Source: Spirochaetia bacterium (lineage in GTDB: Bacteria > Spirochaetota > Spirochaetia > Treponematales > Breznakiellaceae). Taken from it: DNA of 26,516 bases. Below, in pieces: positions 15,980 through 23,455 of the stretch. Position numbers and translations under genes: made by a program. The first letter of the stretch is position 1. Each line of letters starts with the position of its first letter. The stretch is from NCBI GenBank assembly GCA_026002045.1, contig BOAV01000027.1:1-26516 (forward strand), read 5' to 3'. Under the pieces are notes generated by a model, which saw only the letters and a list, made by a program, of their open reading frames with translations, did no database searches and had not been told where the DNA came from.

Positions 15980-17014
15980 TTAATACACCGACTTCCAATC
16001 GTTGATGTTGGCCTTCTCAAATTTGAAGGGGGGGCCAAGCAGCACTTCTGTGCCGCCGTCGGGGGCCGCAACAATGGTGTATTCGCCAAGCCGTCCGGCG
16101 GTGAATTTGTCCCCGGCCTTGCCGGTGATCTTCCCGCTGCTCAGGGCCGTTGCCACCCAGGAGCCCAGGTAACCCACGTCAATGGGGTTCCAGAGGTACA
16201 TATAGGGGCAGGAACCGTTGTCAATGTATTCGGCCATTTCCGAGGGGAGTCCCAGACCGGTAATGAATACCTTGCCAATGAGATTACGATCACTGACCAC
16301 CTTTGCCGCCGCGGCGATACCAACGGTAGTGGGGGCGACGATCACCTTCAGGTTGGGATAGCTTAAGAGGAGCCCCTCGGTTTCGGAAACCGATTTGTCC
16401 CGGAGATCGTCCCCGTAGGCAACTTTGACCAGGTTCAGGTTGGCGTACTTGGGCTTGGCAAGTTCTTTCTTCATGTAATCGATCCACAGATTCTGGTTTG
16501 AAGCCTGGCTGGTGGCGGAAAGGATGGCAATTTCGCCGCTGCCCCCTGCAAGGTCATAGGCTGCTTCCACCAGGGTGACGCCGATTTTTTCCGAGTCCGC
16601 CTGGTTCACGTGGGTCAGACGGCTGGCGGGATTCACCGAGGAGTCAAGGGAATAGACCTTGATACCGGCGTTCTTCGCCTTGGTCAGAACCGGCTGGAGC
16701 GCGTCAAAGTCGTTCCCCACGATACAAATTGAGGTAACCTTCTGGGAGATAAGCTGATCAATTATCTGGATCTGCGCTTCCGCCGTGGGAAGATCCGGCG
16801 ACCGTGAAATGGGTGTGCCGCCCTGCTCCTTGATGCCCGCCTCAAAGCCCGCTATCTGCCGTTCGCCGTAGGGGTTCCCGGTACTCTTGAACACAAAGGC
16901 ATGCCTGTCGCCACCGCCGCCTGCTTGTTGGCCGCCGCCGGCAAATGCCGCCGCCGAGCCAATCACCGCCATGATCGTTGAAAGTACTATTACTTTCTTT
17001 ACCATGTTTTTCAT
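15980..17014 (-). CDS. rhaS: Rhamnose ABC transporter periplasmic binding protein (RhaS type)
   Basis: A 344-residue pentose/hexose-type (Peripla_BP_4) binding protein. A signal peptide (MKNMVKK, hydrophobic run, ending AAAFA) is followed by the Gly/Gln-rich start GGGQQAGGGG common in treponemal binding proteins. No lipobox cysteine is seen, so a soluble periplasmic form is expected. Family segments include AFVFKSTGNPYGERQIAGFE, ICIVGNDFDALQPVLTKAKN, YSLDSSVNPASRLTHVNQ and KVIVAPTTVGIAAAAKVV. Context with rhaM, rhaA and RbsC-like permeases supports L-rhamnose or a related deoxysugar as ligand. GGAGG lies seven bases before the ATG. Hairpins lie on both sides of the gene. The name rhaS here means the transporter subunit, not the AraC regulator of enteric bacteria. 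Confidence 0.9.
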   Translation of the reverse strand: MKNMVKKVIVLSTIMAVIGSAAAFAGGGQQAGGGGDRHAFVFKSTGNPYGERQIAGFEAGIKEQGGTPISRSPDLPTAEAQIQIIDQLISQKVTSICIVGNDFDALQPVLTKAKNAGIKVYSLDSSVNPASRLTHVNQADSEKIGVTLVEAAYDLAGGSGEIAILSATSQASNQNLWIDYMKKELAKPKYANLNLVKVAYGDDLRDKSVSETEGLLLSYPNLKVIVAPTTVGIAAAAKVVSDRNLIGKVFITGLGLPSEMAEYIDNGSCPYMYLWNPIDVGYLGSWVATALSSGKITGKAGDKFTAGRLGEYTIVAAPDGGTEVLLGPPFKFEKANINDWKSVY

Positions 17015-17036
17015 CTCGTTCCTCCTATAAAAAACG

Positions 17037-17074
17037 TTCTATAAAATAATCCGCAAAATAGTATCCTGCGGATT
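17037..17074 (-). terminator. Terminator-like hairpin between second permease and rhaS
   Basis: An 8-bp stem, AATCCGCA at 17048-17055 with TGCGGATT at 17067-17074, has an 11-base loop and is followed on the minus strand by an A+T-rich ATTTTATAG. It is weaker than the hairpin after rhaS but similarly placed, and could act as an mRNA processing or attenuation point inside the operon. Confidence 0.5.
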
Positions 17075-17093
17075 TTTTACCACACTAATACTG

Positions 17094-18071
17094 TTATGTC
17101 CTCTTGCCCGTCCTGAGGTTCATCACCAATACTGAAAGAACCAGCAGGAGCCCAAGGATTACCAAAATGACCTGGGCGGACACGTTGATAAGCCCCAGGC
17201 CGTAATTCAAAAAACCGATGATGAAGATCGCCAGGAGGGGGCCGGCAATGCGCCCGGTTCCCCCGGATGTGCTTACCCCGCCAAGTACCACCATGGCAAT
17301 CACGTCAAGCTCATAACCCAGGGCTACGTTTGGCCGGGTGCTCCCCATACGGGAGGTGAGGAATATGGCGCACACCGCCGACATCAGGCCCGTGAGCAAT
17401 CCGACGATAAGCAGGATGCGGTCGGTTTTGACCCCCGAATATTTGCAGGCGGTTAAGTTGCTGCCCATGCCGTAGATGTTGCGGCCCAGGGCGGTTTTGT
17501 GGAGCAGGATACCGAACAGTATCGCCGCGACAATGAACACCAGCAGGATGAAGGGGAAGGGGCCGACATAGCCCCAGGCAAAAAAGGAAAACCATGAGGG
17601 GAATCCCCCGGAGGCCCGATCCTCCAGGATAACGTAGGCTACGCCCCGGTAAATGGTCATGGTCGCCAGGGTTACTATCATTGCGGGGAGTTCTTTAAAC
17701 TTTATCAGGAGCAGGCTGTTAATTGCGCCGCAAATGGTACCGATGATCAGCGCCGCAGCCATCGCGAGGGGCATGGGGATGCCCGCGTTGAAGAGGACCG
17801 CCATCATCACCGAGGTAAAGGCCACGATGGAGCCTACGGATATATCAATGTTGCCCAGGATGATCACCAGCATCATGGGGAGGACGATGAAGGCCTTGTC
17901 CAGGAAATTCATGGGACCGCTTAAAAAAGTATCTTTGTTAAAATAAAAGGGGGAAATAAAACTGTTTATGATATTAATGACGATAAATATAAGTACCAGC
18001 AGCCATTCCCATTGGAAGAAAAACTTTTTCCAGTCCCAGGGCTTTTCAATGCTAATCGTTCGTTCGCTCAT
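17094..18071 (-). CDS. rhaQ: Rhamnose ABC transporter permease (RbsC/RhaQ type)
   Basis: A CUT2-type inner-membrane permease of 325 residues with eight to ten hydrophobic segments. Family marks are MLVIILGNIDISVGSIVAFT (about 76-95), GTICGAINSLLLIKFKELPAMIVTLATM, GRNIYGMGSNLTACKYSGV and MVVLGGVSTSGGTGRIAGPL. It should form a heterodimeric channel with the permease encoded just before it. ATG at 18071 is preferred to the GTG one codon earlier because a GGGGGG site lies six bases upstream. The order rhaP then rhaQ is an assignment by position, since the two paralogues cannot be separated with certainty. Confidence 0.9.
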   Translation of the reverse strand: MSERTISIEKPWDWKKFFFQWEWLLVLIFIVINIINSFISPFYFNKDTFLSGPMNFLDKAFIVLPMMLVIILGNIDISVGSIVAFTSVMMAVLFNAGIPMPLAMAAALIIGTICGAINSLLLIKFKELPAMIVTLATMTIYRGVAYVILEDRASGGFPSWFSFFAWGYVGPFPFILLVFIVAAILFGILLHKTALGRNIYGMGSNLTACKYSGVKTDRILLIVGLLTGLMSAVCAIFLTSRMGSTRPNVALGYELDVIAMVVLGGVSTSGGTGRIAGPLLAIFIIGFLNYGLGLINVSAQVILVILGLLLVLSVLVMNLRTGKRT

Positions 18072-18082
18072 CACATGCCCCC

Positions 18083-19075
18083 CTATATAACCCGTCTGCG
18101 TAAGGTAGTTCGATCGTTATTCCGCTTAATCAGCACATTGGTGATGATCGCCGCAAGGATAACAAAACCCTGAATGGCCTGCTGCCAGAAGGGGGAAACG
18201 TTTATCAGCGGCAGGGCGTTGGCCAGGATGCCGAAGAGGATCACCCCCAGGATGAGGCCGAATACCTTGCCCCGCCCGCCGGAAACGCTTACCCCGCCCA
18301 GGACACAGGCGGCAATGACATTCATCTCATACCCCGATGCGGTGTCCCCCTGGGCGGAGGCGAATTTTGCAACCCACAGCACCCCTGCAAGGCCGGAAAG
18401 GGCGCCCATTAAAACATAGACCAGGGCGGTTATCCGCTTCCTCGGCAGGCCGGTGATTTCCGCGGCCTCCGGGTTTGAGCCCACCGCATAGATCCGGCGG
18501 CCTGTACGGGTAAAGTTTATAAAATAGTAAAAAGCAATATAGATAACAATAGCAATGATGATGAGATTGTTGATCCCTAAAAATCTTCCCGTCGCCATGG
18601 CTTTAAATCCCGCCGGCATCTGATACGCGCTGACCCATTGCCCGCCGCTCACCAGGAAGGTGGAGCCCCGGATAACGTTCATAAGGCCCAGGGTTGCGAT
18701 GATGGGCAGGATGGAAAACCGGGCAACCAGGATTCCTATGACCACGCCTATGACTGCCCCAATGGCAACGCCCTCCAACACCAGCAGCACCACCGGCGCC
18801 GTTGGGTGGGCATTAGCCGTCAGGGCGCATACCATGCCGGTAAAGGCCATGGTGGCGCCGATGGAAAGGTCGATGCCCCCGGTAAGGAGAACCATCATCA
18901 TGCCCACCGAAAGGATACTTAGGATCGCCGTATTGGTAAGGATGTTGTTGATGTTGGGGAGGGTCAAAAATTCGTGGTTCCGGATCTGTACAATGATACT
19001 AACCAGGAGTATAAAAAAGACCAGCCCCAGTTCCCGGAATCTTTCGCTGTATTTTGATTTCTTGATTTCTGCCAT
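18083..19075 (-). CDS. rhaP: Rhamnose ABC transporter permease (RbsC/RhaP type)
   Basis: A 330-residue CUT2 permease. Typical segments are LSVGMMMVLLTGGIDLSIGA (about 55-74), FSILPIIATLGLMNVIRG, GRRIYAVGSNPEAAEITGLP and GYEMNVIAACVLGGVSVSGG. The last ends in the glycine-rich loop that contacts the ATPase in this family. It starts three bases after the ATPase stop, so the two are translationally coupled, and ends a few bases before the second permease. A basic, charged N-terminus (MAEIKKSKYSERFRELG) suggests a cytoplasmic start. The substrate is inferred from the operon. Confidence 0.9.
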   Translation of the reverse strand: MAEIKKSKYSERFRELGLVFFILLVSIIVQIRNHEFLTLPNINNILTNTAILSILSVGMMMVLLTGGIDLSIGATMAFTGMVCALTANAHPTAPVVLLVLEGVAIGAVIGVVIGILVARFSILPIIATLGLMNVIRGSTFLVSGGQWVSAYQMPAGFKAMATGRFLGINNLIIIAIVIYIAFYYFINFTRTGRRIYAVGSNPEAAEITGLPRKRITALVYVLMGALSGLAGVLWVAKFASAQGDTASGYEMNVIAACVLGGVSVSGGRGKVFGLILGVILFGILANALPLINVSPFWQQAIQGFVILAAIITNVLIKRNNDRTTLRRRVI

Positions 19076-19078
19076 ACC

Positions 19079-20569
19079 CTACTCCCGCATGGCGGCACGG
19101 AGGATTTGTTCCTGGGTGGCGTCTTTCGTATCAAGCGTCGCCGTAACCCTGCCGTCCCGCATCACCACAATGCGATTGCTCATGCCCAGCACCTCGGGCA
19201 TCTCCGAAGAAACCATGATAATGCCGTATCCTGAGGCAACTAAATCGTTCATGATCGTGTAGATGGCCGCCTTGGCCCCCACATCAACCCCCTTGGTCGG
19301 TTCATCCAGGATGATGACCTTCATATCCGCGGTGAGCAGTTTTGCTACAATTACCTTCTGCTGGTTCCCCCCGGAAAGGGTGGAGACCTTATCATGTACG
19401 CTTACCGCCTTGACCGCCAGTTTTTCCGCCAGTTCTCCGGCGGTACTGTTTTCTTTGTTCCGGTTAAGAAACCCCTTATGAACAAATTTTTCCAACGCCG
19501 AAAGGGTGATGTTTTTCGCGATTTCCCAACGCAGCACCAGCCCCTGTTTCAGCCGGTCCTCGGGGAGATACCCGATTCCGGCGGCAATAGATTTGCTCAC
19601 CGTGGTATGCTGTAAATCCTTTCCCCCCAGGGTGATGGTTCCCGAATCGTAGGGGGTGACGCCGTAGATTGCCTCGCACACCTCGGTACGGCCCGCTCCC
19701 ACCAGCCCGGTGAGTGCAAGGATTTCGCCCTTGCGCACAGAAAAACTAAGGTCCTTGAAAAAGCCCGTCCGGGAAAGGCCCTCCACCCGGAAAATTTCTT
19801 CCCCCGGTACGGTATCCCGCTTGGGGAAAAACTGGACAATTTCCCTGCCCACCATGGCGAGTACCAGGGCGTGTTCATCCACATCTTTAACATTCCAGGA
19901 GTTGATATACTTACCATCCCGGAAAACCGTTACCCGGTCGGCCAGGCGGTACATATCCTCAAAGCGGTGGGAAATAAAAATAACCCCCACGCCCTTCTGC
20001 TTTAATCCTTCGGTTATCCGGTAGAGATCCTCACATTCCCGGCTTGAAAGGGGGGCGGTTGGTTCATCCATAATAATAATCCGGGCGTTGACCGAAAGGG
20101 CCTTGGCGATTTCCACGATCTGCTGCTGGGCCACCGACAGGGTTCCCATCACGGCGCGGCAGTCAAAGTTCGCATCAAGCTGTTCCAGAAGTTCCGCCGC
20201 CCTCCGGTTCATGGTATGCCAGTCAATCCGTTTTACCGGGGACACTACCTTTTCATGGCCCATAAAAATATTTTCCGCCACCGACAGATCCGGAAAACAG
20301 GTTACATGCTGATAGATAGCCGCAATCCCCCGTGCCTGCGCGTCCAGGGGCCCGTTGATATCTACCGGCTTCCCGTCAAGCAGCAAATCCCCCGAGTCAG
20401 GCCGGTGCACCCCGGTAATGATCTTAATAAACGTGGATTTCCCCGCGCCGTTCTCCCCCATCAGTGCGTGGATCTCGCCGCTTTTCAAATCAAAGTGGAC
20501 GTCATCCAGCGCCTTGACTCCGGGGAAGGACTTTGTGATATGCCGCATTTCCAGAATAGTTTCTAACAT
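19079..20569 (-). CDS. rhaT: Rhamnose ABC transporter ATP-binding protein, double domain (RhaT/RbsA type)
   Basis: A 496-residue tandem ABC ATPase. The first domain has Walker A GENGAGKST (about 38-46), signature LSVAQQQ, and Walker B IIIMDEPT. The second has a degenerate Walker A (GLVGAGRTE), signature LSGGNQQK and Walker B VIILDEPTKG. One competent and one degenerate site is normal for RbsA/MglA/RhaT proteins. It powers uptake with the two permeases and the binding protein. Its ATG at 20567-20569 overlaps the last 7 bases of the isomerase-like gene, indicating translational coupling. The name follows the Rhizobium rhaT ATPase, not the E. coli proton symporter RhaT. Confidence 0.92.
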   Translation of the reverse strand: MLETILEMRHITKSFPGVKALDDVHFDLKSGEIHALMGENGAGKSTFIKIITGVHRPDSGDLLLDGKPVDINGPLDAQARGIAAIYQHVTCFPDLSVAENIFMGHEKVVSPVKRIDWHTMNRRAAELLEQLDANFDCRAVMGTLSVAQQQIVEIAKALSVNARIIIMDEPTAPLSSRECEDLYRITEGLKQKGVGVIFISHRFEDMYRLADRVTVFRDGKYINSWNVKDVDEHALVLAMVGREIVQFFPKRDTVPGEEIFRVEGLSRTGFFKDLSFSVRKGEILALTGLVGAGRTEVCEAIYGVTPYDSGTITLGGKDLQHTTVSKSIAAGIGYLPEDRLKQGLVLRWEIAKNITLSALEKFVHKGFLNRNKENSTAGELAEKLAVKAVSVHDKVSTLSGGNQQKVIVAKLLTADMKVIILDEPTKGVDVGAKAAIYTIMNDLVASGYGIIMVSSEMPEVLGMSNRIVVMRDGRVTATLDTKDATQEQILRAAMRE

Positions 20570-21990
20570 ATTTTACAAACCTCTATATCCAGCAAGGCCG
20601 CCAGTTTTTCAATCTTATGCGCAATATGCCCGCAACCTATCGCGCAATGGTGGGCCGGCCCTGCCTTGGACCAGCGGTTCACAAAGTCCCTTGCAGAAAT
20701 GGGGAAATGATACCTGCTGTTGGTATTACCTATTTCCAGAATGGGCCCCGGCACGGATTCCCCTTCGGCGCAGAGGAGGAAGGTCTTCCCCCCCTTTCCC
20801 TGCACCACCGACAGTAAGGTTACCGGCCCGTGTTTCACCGTCATCTGTATGGAAAGGCCCTTCCCCGGTTTGCCGTGATATACCGGCAGGGGGACCAGCC
20901 CTACTGTAGTTTCCGCCATTGCCGGATGGGCCGGGCCGTCATGCCCCCAGAGCACCACATCGGCGGGAAAATCCATGGCGTAGAATTCCGAAAAGGAACC
21001 CCCGGCGTTAAAACAATCCAGTATCTTCATGGCCATTACATTTTTTACTTCACATTCCCCCGCCACCGGCACATGATGGGCGGTGAGGAGGGTGTTCCCG
21101 GCAATAATCGAGCTGACAATATTTTCGTGATCATTGCCGGCAGCCCCTTCATAGTAGTAGGCCATGCCGCCAAGATCCTTGCACTCAATGAGCGCGTCCA
21201 GGGCACAGGACGTTTTTGCGGCCCGGTTAAGTTCATATTCCTCACATTCCGGCGCAATGGCAAACTCTAGGGCAAACTGCTTGCGTTTTTCTGCGATTTT
21301 TTCCGGCCCCACCGCATCCCAAAGGGTTTTCAGAAAATCCATTTCCAGGATCTCAAAATGGCTCCCGAACACGGCGGCCAGGGCGGTCACATCGGTGTAC
21401 ACATCCAGCATACCGCAGTAATAGTGCCCCAGAATTCCTATCCGGGTATTCCGTAGCTCGGCGCGGACCCGCATCGCATCGTGCCAGGCGGCAATCTCTT
21501 TCCAGGATTGTTCTTCATCAAGCCAGCCCGTAACGATATCGTATTGAATCCCCGCGTTATTGAAGACATTGGCAATTTCCGGAACCGAACAGGCCTGGCA
21601 ATGGGCCAGCCATTCCCCGGTCATCTCTCCCCGGTCTCCCAAGGCATTGAAGGACGCATAGTCGATGGCCGGCGTCGGCTGGAGGTTCAGGATGATAACC
21701 GGGGCCTTGACCCCCTGGGCCACCGGCAGCACCGTATGGGACAGCGCATAGGTTGAAATATAGAGAAACACCGCATCCACCCGGTTTTCCCGGAACAGTT
21801 CCGCGGTACGGCGGGCCGCCTCGGGATTATCCACCAGACCCGCGTCAAAGAGTTCCGAGCCGAAGCCCCGGAGCTTCTCCGCGATACGCGCCTGGTACCC
21901 CAGAAGCCGCTCTTTCAAGCCCTTAAACTGAGCCCAATACGTATCCAGTCCGATGCCCATAAGGCCAACACGGAAAGCCGCCTGCTTCAT
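20563..21990 (-). CDS. L-fucose/L-arabinose isomerase family protein, first gene of rhamnose operon
   Basis: A 475-residue protein of the L-fucose/L-arabinose isomerase superfamily. It opens RVGLMGIGLDTYWAQFKGL, then has VDAVFLYISTYALSH, a mid-domain LRNTRIGILGHYYCGMLDVYTD, and a second half with ECEEYELNRAAKTSCALDAL and GECEVKNVMAMKI that carries candidate metal ligands (Glu/His). Its true substrate is unclear. RhaA is already present, so this may act on another deoxy- or pentose sugar such as L-fucose, L-arabinose or L-lyxose, or on a rhamnose derivative. It leads the operon, diverges from the AraC regulator by 86 bases, and its stop overlaps the ATPase start. There is no clear Shine-Dalgarno site before the ATG at 21990. 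Confidence 0.8.
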   Translation of the reverse strand: MKQAAFRVGLMGIGLDTYWAQFKGLKERLLGYQARIAEKLRGFGSELFDAGLVDNPEAARRTAELFRENRVDAVFLYISTYALSHTVLPVAQGVKAPVIILNLQPTPAIDYASFNALGDRGEMTGEWLAHCQACSVPEIANVFNNAGIQYDIVTGWLDEEQSWKEIAAWHDAMRVRAELRNTRIGILGHYYCGMLDVYTDVTALAAVFGSHFEILEMDFLKTLWDAVGPEKIAEKRKQFALEFAIAPECEEYELNRAAKTSCALDALIECKDLGGMAYYYEGAAGNDHENIVSSIIAGNTLLTAHHVPVAGECEVKNVMAMKILDCFNAGGSFSEFYAMDFPADVVLWGHDGPAHPAMAETTVGLVPLPVYHGKPGKGLSIQMTVKHGPVTLLSVVQGKGGKTFLLCAEGESVPGPILEIGNTNSRYHFPISARDFVNRWSKAGPAHHCAIGCGHIAHKIEKLAALLDIEVCKIC

Positions 21991-22076
21991 AGGTGTATGG
22001 TAAGCCCGGATTGTTCTGCCGTATATGGACTTTTCTCTTGCGATTATGGAAAAAACTATTTATTATAGTAGCCAGG
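21991..22076. promoter_or_regulatory. Divergent control region between rhamnose operon and araC-type gene
   Basis: On the plus strand TTGCGA (22038-22043), a 17-base spacer and TATTAT (22061-22066) make a good sigma-70 promoter for the regulator. The predicted start falls near 22073, almost at the ATG at 22077. On the minus strand only weak -35/-10 pairs can be found for the operon, as expected for an activator-dependent promoter. TATGG recurs at 21996, 22024 and 22045; this is too short to be more than a hint of a regulator site. Confidence 0.55.
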
Positions 22077-22967
22077 ATGAGTAACGATACCGGGAACCTG
22101 TCCTTCCTCCATTACCTTCCCTACAGCGCGGAGGATGAACGGTTTGGGATGGTATGCACCACCGCGGGCTCCGCCGACATCCTGCCGAACACGGTCTATC
22201 CCCCCCGGATAAAGGATCACCCCCTCATTTTCCGGCAAGTTGCGGTGGGCCGGGTGTTGCCGGAGTTCCAGATAGTCTACATCACCAAGGGGCAAGGCGC
22301 CCTTACGGTGGAGGACACCGACTATACCATCGGCCCGGGCTCCCTGTTCCTGCTCCTTCCGGGAATAAAGCACCGGTACAAGCCGGTGTACGAAATAGGC
22401 TGGCAGGAACACTGGGTCGGCTTTTGCGGCGATTATTTTACCCGGCTCCTCCGGGAGAACATCCTGTCCAGGGAGCATGTTGTTTTCAGGATGGGCCTCC
22501 AGGAATATATCCTGTCCTATTTCAATCATATTTTTGATGAAATCCGTGCCCAGCAGCCCCTCTATCAGCTCCGGGCCTGTACCCAGATTTTTTCGCTCCT
22601 CGGGGAAATGCTGGTCTACGAAAGGCGGAAGGAACAGCCCGGCTCGTATCAAAAAATTGTAGAAAAAGCCAAGTACCTCATGGAATCGAATATTTACGGC
22701 GACATCAATCTTTCAAATATTTCCGAACAGATAGGGATCAGCACTTCCCGGCTCCATGAAGTTTTTAAAAACTATACCGCCATGACCCCCTATCAGTATT
22801 ACATACAGATCAAAATCCACAAGGCGGAAAACCTCCTGGAGCAGGACATCTCCGTCAAGGAAGCCGCCTACCGCCTTGGGTTTGAGGACCAGTCCTATTT
22901 TTCGCGGTTGTTTAAGAAGAAGACCGGGATTGCGCCATCGGAATGGAAAAAGTATTTGTATAGGTGA
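22077..22967 (+). CDS. AraC-family transcriptional regulator, probable rhamnose operon activator
   Basis: A 296-residue regulator. The N-terminal half is a cupin-like sugar-sensing domain (AraC_binding): FQIVYITKGQGALTVEDTDY, then GSLFLLLPGIKHRYKP, then WVGFCGDYF. The C-terminal 100 residues carry two helix-turn-helix motifs, INLSNISEQIGISTSRLHEV and VKEAAYRLGFEDQSYFSRLF, the latter leading into KKKTGIAPSEWKKY. The start is set at the ATG at 22077 because family members begin shortly before this point (LSFLHYLPYSAED). There is no good ribosome site, and the predicted transcription start is only about four bases upstream, so a leaderless message is possible. Divergence from the rhamnose operon suggests it controls that operon in response to rhamnose or a derivative. 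Confidence 0.88.
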   Translation: MSNDTGNLSFLHYLPYSAEDERFGMVCTTAGSADILPNTVYPPRIKDHPLIFRQVAVGRVLPEFQIVYITKGQGALTVEDTDYTIGPGSLFLLLPGIKHRYKPVYEIGWQEHWVGFCGDYFTRLLRENILSREHVVFRMGLQEYILSYFNHIFDEIRAQQPLYQLRACTQIFSLLGEMLVYERRKEQPGSYQKIVEKAKYLMESNIYGDINLSNISEQIGISTSRLHEVFKNYTAMTPYQYYIQIKIHKAENLLEQDISVKEAAYRLGFEDQSYFSRLFKKKTGIAPSEWKKYLYR

Positions 22968-23073
22968 GGGGTGGTCAATTGCTAAAAGAGAGTACAATTT
23001 CCTCATCTAAAACCTCCTGTCAGAACCAGCTATCTTAAACAAAAAAAGAGTTAATTGAGCAGGTTCCAAAACC
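22968..23073. other. Noncoding spacer between araC-type gene and IS110 left end
   Basis: I see no gene and no T-tailed terminator hairpin here. The last 25 bases or so (around TTGAGCAGGTTCCAAAACC) are weakly similar, in inverted orientation, to 133-158, which suggests the duplicated block or its insertion target extends slightly beyond the near-identical 132 bases. Confidence 0.5.
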
Positions 23074-23332
23074 AAAAATTTAACCACGAAGCTATGATAA
23101 ATAGTATGCGGTTTATCTGGTATGCTGTAGGAGTTCGGAAGGACAACTACCGGTTGCTCTGGACCTGGGGCAGAAAACTGACCCCGTAACCACGAATAAC
23201 AACCGGTAGCCGCAGGCAAACTTCGTTTGCATGCTTCCTGGGGATTGGTTTTTAAGCGGATCAATACCCCGAATAGACGTATGGTCAAGTATACCGGAGT
23301 TCCGCCGAACAATCAAGTTTTTCGGAGGGAAT
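23074..23332 (+). ncRNA. Candidate IS110 bridge-RNA-type structured noncoding region
   Basis: Between the element's left edge and the transposase ATG several hairpins can be drawn. The main one has outer stem CTACCGGTTG (23147-23156) with CAACCGGTAG (23200-23209). Its internal loop strands are 23157-23166 and 23186-23199, the inner stem is GGGGCAG (23167-23173) with CTGACCCC (23178-23185, one bulge), and the cap is AAAA. Smaller hairpins follow: GCAAAC-TTC-GTTTGC at 23215-23229, and GGGGATTG with CAATACCCC at about 23240-23270. IS110 elements of the IS621 group encode a bridge RNA here, with guide sequences in internal loops. The right loop strand contains TAACCACGAA, also found in the flank. 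Transcription is not shown and this copy lacks a working transposase. Confidence 0.5.
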
Positions 23333-23455
23333 ATGCAATTTATCGGGATCGATTTACACACGAACAAGTTCACCTGTTGTTATCGGGATGAAAGGTCTGC
23401 GGACAAACGTACCGAGACCTTTGATCTGAACGAAGCGGGGCTGGCGGCGTTCTCC
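23074..23455 (+). mobile_element. IS110-family insertion sequence remnant: left end plus start of transposase
   Basis: About 260 bases of structured noncoding DNA are followed by a GGAGGGA ribosome site and the first 40 or so codons of a DEDD (IS110-type) transposase, after which the reading frame passes into an unrelated antiporter sequence. The outer 132 bases recur in inverted orientation at 1-132. The right end and most of the transposase are missing. The outer boundary is not fixed: the repeat AAAAATTTAACCACGAAG at its edge may be target DNA rather than element. The inner boundary is at about 23450-23475. Confidence 0.7.

Noticed and set aside
22713..23006. Minus-strand open frame over the end of the AraC-type gene
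   Set aside because: It is antisense to the helix-turn-helix domain and has no domain of its own.
23074..23332. CRISPR or REP-type array interpretation of the repeats
   Set aside because: There are only two inverted copies plus short motif matches, with no regularly spaced units and no cas genes.
23007..23373. Minus-strand open frames over the IS110 left end (also 60-284 in the left copy)
   Set aside because: These reflect the structured repeat; they differ between frames and match no protein family I know.
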